This document shows, one piece after another, positions 30,680 to 39,285 of a stretch of DNA of 43,947 bases. Numbering within the stretch: position 1 is the first letter of the stretch; every line of letters starts with the position of its first letter. This DNA comes from Stentor coeruleus (lineage: Eukaryota > Ciliophora > Heterotrichea > Heterotrichida > Stentoridae): the NCBI GenBank assembly GCA_001970955.1, contig MPUH01000594.1, positions 1 through 43,947 of the forward strand, written 5' to 3'. Made by a program: the position numbers and the translations under genes. The notes under the pieces are model-generated. The model did no database searches. It was given only the letters and a program-made list of their open reading frames with translations, and was not told where the DNA came from.

Positions 30680-31811
30680 TTTAGGCCACGGATCAAACAA
30701 TCGTTCAACATTTACATCAGATTCTAGCCCTGGTCCTGGAACATACAACCTAAGATCTAGTTTTCTGAGCACCGTAGGTGCGAAAATAGGAAAATCAGAA
30801 CGATCTCCAATGAATGGAAAAAGTATCTCACCAGGACCAGGTGCATACAACCTTGCCTCAAGAGCAGTTGAAGGTCCAAAATACACTTTTCAAAGTAGAA
30901 CATTAGGTCGAAGTTCAAACAATTCTCCTGGTCCAGGAAGTTATAATCAAAACTTTAATGACTTTACAGTTAAAGACAGGTCTCCTACCTTTCGCATAGG
31001 GACTTCAAGTCGTGGTGAGCGATCAAGTCCTTTAAATATCCCAGGTCCAGGTTGTTACACATTATCATATAAAGACTCAGGTCCAAAATGGGGTTTTGGT
31101 ACTCAATCCCGTTCAAATGCATTCCGTGTAGAAGTTCCAGGCCCAGGAAGCTACAAACTTCCAGACTCATTTGAAAAAAAATCAGGTTTCACAATGCCAG
31201 GACGTAGACCACAAAGCGCAAGAGTAAATTATCCAGGACCAGGTTCTTATATTACAACATATAGAAATATATCTCCTTCATATTCTATAAGTAGAGCAGA
31301 AAGACAAGGTATATCTACAACATCACAAACAACACCTGGACCAGGATCATATTCTCCAATAAGAGAGTCGTATAAACCTTCTTATATTTTTGGACATTCA
31401 GAAAGATCTCCTCTTATAAGAAATATTGGTACACCTGGACCAGGACAATATTCAGCAAATAGATTTTCTAATTCTCCGGCTTATAGTATAAGACCTAAGA
31501 CTGCTGCAAATAAGATTGAGAATTTTCCTGGACCTGGGCATTATGATACTCATACAAGTTTTGGGGATATTAGATGGAGTATTGGAAATCAAAAAAGAAC
31601 TGGGATTTATGATTTGCATAAGTCGGCTTCGGTTATTGGACCTGGGCATTATTATAAAGGGAAAGAGTCGGATGGGCCGAAATGGTCGTTTACAAGGTCG
31701 GAGAGAAATGCTCAGAAAAATAATGATGCACCTGGACCTGGAGCTTATGAGATTTTTTCAAGCATTTCTAACTTGCCTAGTTATGCGGTTCGTAGTTATA
31801 AAAAAGTTTAG
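30642..31811 (+). CDS. SHIPPO/STPGR (PGPGxY) repeat protein, ODF3/CIMAP-like
   Basis: A 389-residue protein made of eleven PGPGxY-type repeats (ten PGPG, one IGPGHY), each followed by a basic, Ser-rich stretch of about 25-30 residues with W/Y-(S/T)-(F/I) motifs (for example APAWSF, KYTFQ, RWSIG). This is the SHIPPO repeat of ODF3/CIMAP proteins, which bind microtubules in sperm tails and cilia. The family and the ciliate context point to an axonemal or cortical microtubule role. The start at 30642 is used; an identical ATG in the artefactual copy lies at 30574. Confidence 0.93.
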   Translation: MHLSSAPAWSFASLGHGSNNRSTFTSDSSPGPGTYNLRSSFLSTVGAKIGKSERSPMNGKSISPGPGAYNLASRAVEGPKYTFQSRTLGRSSNNSPGPGSYNQNFNDFTVKDRSPTFRIGTSSRGERSSPLNIPGPGCYTLSYKDSGPKWGFGTQSRSNAFRVEVPGPGSYKLPDSFEKKSGFTMPGRRPQSARVNYPGPGSYITTYRNISPSYSISRAERQGISTTSQTTPGPGSYSPIRESYKPSYIFGHSERSPLIRNIGTPGPGQYSANRFSNSPAYSIRPKTAANKIENFPGPGHYDTHTSFGDIRWSIGNQKRTGIYDLHKSASVIGPGHYYKGKESDGPKWSFTRSERNAQKNNDAPGPGAYEIFSSISNLPSYAVRSYKKV

Positions 31812-32323
31812 ATGATTATAATTTAGAAGAAATTTTTATAATTTTGTTTTTTTGGGTGTTTAGAATATGAAAGAAATTTGGTTTTTGGGTTGGAGAGTGG
31901 AGAGAAGAAATATATGGTGTTAGAATATGATGTAGAGTATTTGATAGGAGAAGTATATGAGAGGTTTTGTGGGATGTGCGATTTATAGAGTGTATATAAG
32001 TATTTTAGTTGATATTGTGGAAGTATTTATTTTAAAAGTATTGATTTTATTCAAGTGGCTAAGAATTTTAATGTATTTTCTAATACAAAAATATATGTAT
32101 ATACACATTAAGGTTTATAATATAAAAAAATCTTATATTCCCTAACCTACACCAAGCATACTATAGATCCTCACAAGCGAAATCTTTAACCAATGAGCTT
32201 CTTTAAGCATCATTTCCAAAAATTAAATCATTTTCCCTCTTATTGATAAAAGTTATCCTAAATCTTTTGACAGCAAAAATTTCTCTTAATCATCATTATC
32301 ATATTCCTAATATTAATTTATTA
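31812..32323. other. Convergent intergenic region
   Basis: G/T-rich after the SHIPPO gene (to about 32030), then AT-rich, then C/A-rich before the sorting nexin 3' end. A 62-codon frame at 31957-32145 is hydrophobic only because of T-rich DNA. No gene is seen. Confidence 0.5.
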
Positions 32324-33523
32324 CTAACGTCCTAAACTTTCTTCAATCTGAAGGATCTGCTCAGCTATTTCTTGATATTCCTGTACTGTAGCTAAAGAGT
32401 AATTTCTCATTGTCACGCAGATTTTGTATATTTTCTGCTGTTTGAATTTCGGAATATCACATTGTAATAATTTGCCAATAGAAATATTAGTGATTTTTTC
32501 TAAAGATTCTTTATAGCTTTCAAGTTCTTCAATACCTTTACCTTCTTCTTCAACTAAAGCTTCATTAGTTTTATTAGTTAATCTTTCAGATATTGATTTT
32601 TTACCACTTTGTAATTGTTCAAGATGTTTTTTTTTTTTCTCAATACGCATTTGCACTGATCCAATATCATCTTCAAGGACAAAATACTTGTTAAGCCCAT
32701 CCATCATAGACTCTACATCTAAAATATCACTTCTTAACCAGTCACGAATATTAAGATAAGGATTTACATAATTTTCTTTTGCTGTAACATTTAGATTTTT
32801 GTTTATAAGAAGCATAGGAGTTATAGTTTTTAAACCATTCATAAGACCTGAAATACTTTCTTCATATCTGCCAAAAGCAAATGAACTGAGTCTTGCTTGT
32901 TTTTTAACTTTTTTTAAGATTTCGTAGAGTTCTTGAACATCTTTTTGAAGCTCTTTAATTTCAATTTTCTGCTCAAGACTTGGTTGGAAGTAAGTGTATT
33001 CGCTGAATATGTCAGAGTATAAAATTGAGATTTCTTGTACTGTTGGAGCTTTGAGATCTTTTTCTATTTTGCTATAGTTGAGCGAGTTGTGCAGGAAAGA
33101 TGAAAAAGCTTCACATATACAGAAGTAGGGTAAGGCTGAAACTTTGATTAAGAATGTTTCTAGGAGCTTTTTACGTTTGTCAATAAAGCTGGTCTTCATA
33201 TTACCCTATATGTTCTTTACCACTGCTTTTTTAGGAGGAAGTTTAGGTATAACACACCCAGGCCAGATTTGAGTAAGAACTCTATGCAGTATTCTAAACT
33301 CTTTATATCTTCTATACACATCAAATTTGTTGCCATTTTCTTCTCCTGTGATTTTATACACAACATGCTTCCTCAACCTTTCTTCCACAATCTGAAAGCT
33401 TTCAATAGAAATCGACACATTTACTATAGTAGAATTCCTAATAGCTTCACCTTGCGTCGCTTCTAAAGCTATTGAATTAAATCTCTGTTCATCCAGCAAG
33501 CCTTCATCTGTTATATCTTCCAT
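32324..33523 (-). CDS. PX-BAR sorting nexin (two exons)
   Basis: Exon 1 is 33221-33523, the intron is 33206-33220 (15 nt) and exon 2 is 32324-33205, giving 394 residues. The PX domain (about residues 30-150) shows FDVYRRYKEFRILH and IPKLPPKKAVGN, the PI3P-binding RRYxEF and PPK motifs. The second motif is completed only after splicing. The rest is long amphipathic helices (about 180-390), consistent with a BAR domain as in SNX1/SNX4-type nexins that shape endosomal membranes. A role in endosomal or food-vacuole sorting is inferred. The subfamily is not assigned. Confidence 0.92.
33206..33220 (-). other. 15-nt intron in the sorting nexin PX domain
   Basis: On the coding strand it reads GTAAAGAACATATAG, phase 0, between KKAV and GNMKTSF. 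Retention gives an in-frame TAG. Confidence 0.94.
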
Positions 33524-33581
33524 ATTATTTTAATTTCAACTATTTATTCTAATAAAAATTCCTAATACCTAACTTTTTTTA

Positions 33582-34463
33582 CTAACCAATATTAGACTTC
33601 TTATCAATATCATCAAAAATTGAAAATGCCTTTCTGACCATTTGTCCCACATCAGAAGGTGCTGATGGGATGACCATAATATTTTCATTTTTAGCCAAAC
33701 CTGAATATGCTTCCATAAACTTTTCTGCAATTCTAAACTTCACAGCTTGAAGTTTATTATCATCATCTAGGCTCTTATTAAGCAATTTTATACTCTCAGC
33801 ATTAGAATCAGCTTTTATCTGTATTGCCTTAGCTTCACCTTCAGCAATAAGTATCGAAGCTTGTCTAAATCCTTCAGCAACATTAATCTCAGCTTGTCTC
33901 TTCCCTTCTGTATTCAAAATCTCAGCTCTTTTCTGTCTTTCAGTTTCAGCTTGTCTCTCCATAGCTTTTCTCAATGTATTTGGAATTGTTATATCTTTAA
34001 TCTCATATCTCATACAATTTATACCCCAACTAGCTGAAGCTTCATTAATTGCTGTAACAATAGCATGATTTAATTCTTCACGTCCTCTAAAAGTATCATC
34101 AAGTTTGAGTTTTCCAAGTTCAGAACGCATTGTAGTTTGGGCTAATTGTTGCATAGCTTCAATAGGGTTACCAATGCCATATGAAGCTTTTTGTGCATCA
34201 ACAATTTTCAAATAAAGAACACCATCTAAAGTGATTTCAACATTATCTTTTGTTATAGCTGCTTGACTACTTATTTGATAAACTTCTTCTTTTAATGAAT
34301 GAACATAAGCTATTTGGTCGATATATGGTAAAAGAATATGAAGACCAGGAGAAAGTTGTCTTTGGAATTTACCAAATCTTTCGACTATAACAGCTTGACG
34401 CATTTTGACTCTTATAAATTTAAGCAGCCCTAGGGATAAAGTACTTACTGATTTGTTCATCAT
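33582..34463 (-). CDS. STOML2: Stomatin-like protein 2 (SPFH/prohibitin family)
   Basis: A 293-residue SPFH protein. It has VIVERFGKFQRQLSPGLH, a QTTMRSELGKLKLDDTFRGRE block, NCMRYEIKDITIP and the helical C-terminus with EGEAKAIQIKADSNAES, all in the order of stomatin-like protein 2. The N-terminus has a short basic/hydrophobic stretch (STLSLGLLKFIRVKMRQA) that could be a mitochondrial targeting signal. STOML2 is a mitochondrial inner-membrane scaffold in animals; that location here is inferred. Two adjacent ATGs (34463 and 34460) are equivalent. It ends 58 bp upstream of the sorting nexin start on the same strand. Confidence 0.93.
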   Translation of the reverse strand: MMNKSVSTLSLGLLKFIRVKMRQAVIVERFGKFQRQLSPGLHILLPYIDQIAYVHSLKEEVYQISSQAAITKDNVEITLDGVLYLKIVDAQKASYGIGNPIEAMQQLAQTTMRSELGKLKLDDTFRGREELNHAIVTAINEASASWGINCMRYEIKDITIPNTLRKAMERQAETERQKRAEILNTEGKRQAEINVAEGFRQASILIAEGEAKAIQIKADSNAESIKLLNKSLDDDNKLQAVKFRIAEKFMEAYSGLAKNENIMVIPSAPSDVGQMVRKAFSIFDDIDKKSNIG

Positions 34464-35139
34464 TATTTTATTATAAGAAATTTTTGATTGGGTTTTACAT
34501 AAAAATAAGGGTAGTAATTTTTTTTTGGTTTTGATGATTGGAATTTATTTAAAAGATAATATTTATAGAGGTATTTATTTTGAACTTTAGGATATTTTGT
34601 GGTGTGATTTTTGGTTTGGATTTTTTTTTTTGTGTGTTTTTTTTTTTGATTAGTGTAATTATTTTAGATTTAAGGAGGATTATTTTTTTTGATTTTGGTT
34701 CGATGAAGGTTTTTAATTGTGAAGATCTAAGTAAGATGATGGAGTTTATAGATTGTATGCAAATAGTGGTGGGTATAAAAAAAAAATTGGGTGTAGTGAA
34801 TTTAATATTAAAACTGGATTGAAGTGAATTTGTGTTGGATAGAGTGCTAGGAAATGCTATTGATAATTTTTTTTAGTTTTTTTAGCGTAGATGTAATTAA
34901 TAGGCTATGCTTATATGCGAAAATAAGCTAAATTCATTTTAGTTTATTTCAAAGTGATATTATCTCAACATTATCCATCAGCATAAAATTACAATAAAAA
35001 CTAGCATTTTTTCTATGACTTTATCTCAAAACTATTATCTCCAATGCTGAAAACTATCTAGCATATCTCATTTTACCCATTAACCCAACCTAACATCTTA
35101 TATTTTCCAAACTAATCCAAACACATAAAAGCCATAAAT
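34464..35139. other. Divergent promoter region
   Basis: Long T/G-rich tract (about 34490-34860) upstream of the - strand stomatin-like gene, then C/A-rich DNA (about 34960-35139) before the SPAG1-like start. The 80-codon frame at 34580-34822 is Phe-rich because of T-runs and is not credible. No specific element is recognised. Confidence 0.5.
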
Positions 35140-36868
35140 ATGGATTCCCAAAGCCAAAAACTCAAACTTGACTTAGAATCAATCACTTTTGACTGGATTA
35201 AAAAAACTGACAATATCGAAGACCTAAAATCAGCTTTTGAAGTATTATCTTTAAACCAACATGATAATGATGAATTAAAACATACCCTAAGGATAAAAAT
35301 ATCAAAGCTAGATATCGATAAGTAAAAACCACATAGGAAAAGCGCGAAAAGTTCTTTGACCGCAGATGAGCTCCAAAGTTTAGAAAATGACATCGAAGAC
35401 TTAAGTAAAAAAGCTCTACATGACGAAGAACTAAAAGAAAAAATCCTTCAATCAGACCGACAAAAACAACTCGGTAACGATTTTATAAGAAACAAAAACT
35501 ATACCCAAGCTTTAGAAAGCTATAGCAATTCTATTAATCTAAAAGAAAAAATCCTTCAATCCGACCGACAAAAACAACTCGGCAACGATTTCNCTTCAAT
35601 CAGACCGACAAAAACAACTCGGTAACGATTTTATAAGAAACAAAAACTATACCCAAGCTTTAGAAAGCTATAGCAATTCTATTAATCTAAACCCTCAAAA
35701 TGCTCAAGCTTATTTTAATAGAGCTCTAGTTCATTTAAAAATGAAATTGTATATCCAAGCTGTAGATGATTGTCATAAAGCTATTGAAATAAATATAAAC
35801 TATACTAAAGCTTATATTCGTAGAGCTAAAGCTTTTAAAGAGCTAAAATTTTATGATAAAGCTATAGAGGATTTAGAAAAAGCTTTAGGAATTGAGCCTG
35901 GAAATGAGGATATTTGTAGGGAAATAAAGAAAATTAAGCTTGAGATTGAAGAAAATAAAAGTATTCAAATGGATTTGGAAGTTGGGGAGGAAAAAGCTAA
36001 TGAGATGATTCTAGAAAACCAGAACACGGTTGAGTTTGTGAAGACTATTGAAGGGATTAAGAAAACTGGGAATGAGTTTTTTAAGAAAGAAGAGTATGAT
36101 CAGGCTATTATTGAGTATAATAAAGGGATTATGTTGGTGGAAAAATCTTATGATGAGGAAAAACTTTTATTGAGTACTAATTTACTAGCTTTGACTATTG
36201 CTTTGTATAACAATAGGGCACTTTCGTATAGCATACTTGATTGTAATAATGAAGCTATCCAAGACAGTCTCCGCGTTCTCAAACTTGACAACAACAATGC
36301 AAAAGCTCTTTACCGAACCGCTCACTGTGAAGCTTGTCGTAACTGTTTCAAAGAAGCATCAAAGTACATGAAAAGGCTTATTGAAATCGACCCAAATAAT
36401 GATGCGGCAAAAAAAGACCTTCAAGATTACAAAAAGAAAATCCAGGAAGAAAAACTAGCTGAAGAAAGTAAAAATATCAATAAAAGCCCAAGATTATCCC
36501 CAGAAGATGATAATTTAAGTTTAAATGATTCTGGAAAACTAATCTATGAACGAAAAGTTAGTTTTAAAGATTCAAGTATCGAAATTGAAAGAAGGCCATC
36601 AATCAAAAAAGAAAGTTTCAAAAAACTCGAAGCAAAATTCCCAAAAGGCTCAATTGACCTCAGTGAAGAAGATGAAGAAAACTATGAAGAAAACGAAAAT
36701 AAAAAGCATGAAAAATCAGACAGTAATGAAGATCTTGAAGAATCTAAAAATGATGATAATTTCGATAAAGGAGAAGATATCAAAATTGAAATCATAGATA
36801 GTCCAGGGATACAAGGAAATCTAGAAGAGAAAACTGAAAAAGTTAAAACATCCTCAGATGAGTGTTGA
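35140..36868 (+). CDS. SPAG1: SPAG1-like TPR co-chaperone (two exons, N-joined duplication)
   Basis: Exon 1 is 35140-35321, the intron is 35322-35336 (15 nt) and exon 2 is 35337-36868. Bases 35446-35543 recur at 35594-35691 around N35593. Removing one 148-nt copy restores a single frame of 522 codons including stop. Two TPR domains are seen: the first begins at QLGNDFIRNKNYTQALESY and the second at KKTGNEFFKKEEYDQAII. The N-terminal region (TFDWIKKTDNIEDLKSAF, then SLTADELQSLENDIEDL) resembles the start of animal SPAG1, a cytoplasmic dynein-arm preassembly factor that works with Hsp70/Hsp90. The C-terminus is acidic and disordered. The gene ends in TGA. A generic TPR co-chaperone is the alternative. 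Confidence 0.82.
35322..35336 (+). other. 15-nt intron
   Basis: GTAAAAACCACATAG, phase 2, joining ...DID-K to KSAKSS. Retention creates an immediate TAA. It is identical in all 15 bases to the LRRC9-like intron at 3540-3554. Confidence 0.92.
35446..35691 (+). repeat. N-separated duplication in the first TPR (assembly artefact)
   Basis: Bases 35446-35543 equal 35594-35691 (98 bp). Between them, 35544-35592 is a third partial copy with a few substitutions (tccg for tcag, ggc for ggt, ttc for ttt), followed by N at 35593. The period of 148 breaks the frame. The diverged third copy may come from another allele or a close paralogue. Confidence 0.88.
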
Positions 36869-37580
36869 TAAAATTCACTATAGACTTTTTAAGTTTTATT
36901 TAGATAACTTAAAAAGTAATCTTTACTTAACACCCTATACAAAAACTTATATACTTTTTTTCTCTAAACTTAATTATTATTATTTATTCTCATCTACTTA
37001 TATACAACACAAAATTATCCTCAACAAAAAATTCAATTAATTTATGTCTATCATAAAAATAATCATATTCTTTTTACTTTTTGTGTTAATCTTAATATTT
37101 TTATCTAAAATCTCTATGATAATCCAAATTTTATTAAAATTATCAGGAACAATGACAATCTTATACGAATACTTTTTATTTTAATGAACTTTTTTTAAAA
37201 GATAAGATTTTGAATGATTATAGCGAATTGAGTTAAAAGCGGAATCTATGAATTTATAGTTTTAACATGCTATTTTTCATGACTAAATAAGAGTTGGAAG
37301 ATTTGTATTAACTCATGATTATATTTTATATTATTTTTTTTGGTTTGAAAAGGAATTAATATTAATAGTTTTAGCCTTTTAGTTTGCTTAGTATAAATCA
37401 TTATCAAAATTATTTAATTTAATCAATAATTAAAGAATTGATAAATAGAAAAACCCAATCTTTATTACCCTTTATTCTCTCATTCTCATTCTTATTCTTA
37501 TCCAAATCTAACTCTAATCCTAACCCCCATCCTCAAAACATCCTCCTCCTCACAACATTCTCAATTATCTTATAAAAAAA
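36869..37580. other. Intergenic region, 0.7 kb
   Basis: AT-rich between two + strand genes. The last ~140 bp (about 37440-37580) are a C/T/A-rich pyrimidine tract upstream of the double-FHA gene. The 60-codon frame at 36858-37040 is not credible. No RNA gene is recognised. Confidence 0.5.
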
Positions 37581-38480
37581 ATGTCAAAGTTTAAATTATT
37601 CTTCAAGTGGTGCTGTAGTGGGCTCAATGAAATCGAAGAAGAAAAAATTCAAAATGCTAATAAAATAGAAACCTTCCAACAAAAAAATCATCTTGAAAGC
37701 CAAACTTTTATCCAAGGTTTAAATCCTCTAGAAGAAAGCTCAATAATAGCAGCTCCATCTCCACATATGGATGGAAATCTTTCCGATTCCCCAAAACTTC
37801 AAATTCGGATTACCGAAAGTAGTGTTATACAAGTTGGTACTGTTTTAACAATAAATCCTACAGGAATGGAAAATTCAAAGAGAAATAAAGGAGACTTTAA
37901 AACTTTTATCGGTTCGAAACATATCGAGAATGGGGAAGTTCTTAATGATTTTGTTGTTGAAGAAAGCTCAAAAGGAATGGGGAGGCAACATTTAGTCATA
38001 AAATTTAATCAAGTTAAACAGAAATATACTATAAGCGACCTTGGAGATGGATCGGGAACATTTGTGAAAATTGATTCCCCTTTACCCTTAAAAGATGGGT
38101 ATATAGCATCATTTGGTAATTCACACATGACAATACATTACAGTTCTGCTGTAAAGTAATATATATTTAGAACTCTTACAATTAAGTTCCTTGAAGGACC
38201 AAAAAGCAACGAAGTTTACAATTTTAATCCTGGTGAGGAAACTATTTTAGTTGGTAGAATGGTCGACTGCAGGATAAGATTTGATGATAATAGCATGTCT
38301 AGATATCAATGCAGTATATCTTATGATGAAAATAAAGGATGGATATTAACAGATGGGATGGGGGATAAAAAATCTACTAATGGAACTTGGTTATTTGTTG
38401 AAGAAGACTATGAAATTTATGATGGGCTGATTTTCAAAGCGGGAAAAACCCTTTTTGAAGTGCATGTTTTAAAATCTTAA
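37581..38480 (+). CDS. Double-FHA-domain protein (two exons)
   Basis: Exon 1 is 37581-38155, the intron is 38156-38170 (15 nt) and exon 2 is 38171-38480, giving 294 residues. After a short N-terminal tail with Cys residues (FKWCCSGLNE), two forkhead-associated domains follow. FHA1 (about 85-190) has SSKGMGRQHLVIKF and ISDLGDGSGTFVKI. FHA2 (about 200-292) has ILVGRMVDCRIRFDD, SMSRYQCSISY and KSTNGTWLF. FHA domains bind phosphothreonine peptides; FHA2 keeps the GR, S-R-(Y)-Q and NGT features, while FHA1 is more diverged. The protein has no enzyme domain, so it is probably a phospho-dependent adaptor. The CC near the N-terminus could be palmitoylated, which is speculative. Confidence 0.93.
38156..38170 (+). 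other. 15-nt intron between the two FHA domains
   Basis: GTAATATATATTTAG, phase 2, joining SSAVK to TLTIKFLEG. Retention gives TAA at once and would leave a single-FHA protein of 192 residues. Confidence 0.93.
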
Positions 38481-39285
38481 GATATTTATAAGGGTGTGTA
38501 ATAATGTAGTGATTTTTTATTGTAAAAAGTCTAAGATTTATTCTAGAAAAAAAATTGGAGTTTTAAGTTATTAAGATTATAAGCAATGAAGATTGATAGA
38601 TAAAAATACTTTGCAATAAGTTTGAAGTTGCATTAGAAGGTAGGGTTTAAATATAGAAAATAATAGATTTATAGTTTACATAAGTAAAAAAAAATAACTA
38701 TAATAATAAGGATATTCATAGATATATAATAGTTTATATATATGTGATATACTGTTATGATAATTATCACTAATATTCCGTACTACCAAAAAAGTATCCT
38801 CTATAAAATTAGCACTGGGAGATCATACTTCTATTCAGACACAATAGAATTGCTTCTAGATTACTTAATTTTATTAGACTCCGGAAATTCCTGTAAGCAG
38901 TTTACCCACTGCGTCCTAGGTTTATTAGCTTTTCAACCCAGATTCCATTGAAGGATTTCTGATTTGTGTTCCATTGGATAAAAATGTAATTCCCAAGTCC
39001 TAAGGCTCTGAAGCTCCAAAACTGGTAACTGAGATTTGAGAGACACAAAAAAATTTGATAGGAGATTCTTATTCAGCCAGGGACCTTATACAATCATCAG
39101 GCCATAACACAATTTCCCACATTGAATAATATTATATAAGCAAAATCTTAAAGCTCTAAAAAAAAAACTAAACAATTTTCATATCTATAAAAACTACACA
39201 TAATTCACTATAAACATAGCCTAAAACCTAAAATCAACACTAAATATTTTTCTAATCAAAATCATAATATTTTTTTTTACAACTT
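38481..39285. other. Convergent intergenic region with a GC-richer island
   Basis: AT-rich flanks surround an island at about 38757-39125 whose composition and complexity differ from other intergenic DNA in the window. See the separate entry for the island. No other feature is seen. Confidence 0.55.
38757..39125. other. Unassigned GC-richer island (possible structured RNA or decayed gene)
   Basis: About 370 bp of balanced base composition in AT-rich spacer. It contains a short hairpin (gcagt...actgc near 38900). Partial open frames exist on both strands (64 codons on +, 38757-38951; about 45 codons on -), but none is long or matches a family I know. No tRNA, snRNA or SRP signature is recognised. 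On the - strand a T-run follows at about 38686-38694, as for a Pol III transcript, but this is weak evidence. Confidence 0.3.

Noticed and set aside
31957-32145. 62-codon hydrophobic frame after the SHIPPO gene
   Set aside because: It is biased T-rich 3' flank DNA with no plausible start context or homology.
32324-33523. Broken or pseudogenised sorting nexin
   Set aside because: The apparent stop is inside a 15-nt intron; splicing restores the PX motif PPKKAVGN.
34580-34822. 80-codon Phe-rich frame
   Set aside because: It is produced by T-runs in the G/T-rich flank of the stomatin-like gene; there is no supporting feature.
36858-37040. 60-codon frame overlapping the SPAG1-like stop
   Set aside because: It lies in the AT-rich 3' flank, with no domain.
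37581-38480. Two separate adjacent FHA genes
   Set aside because: A 15-nt GTAA...TAG intron at 38156-38170 joins them in frame, and the second has no ATG before its FHA start.
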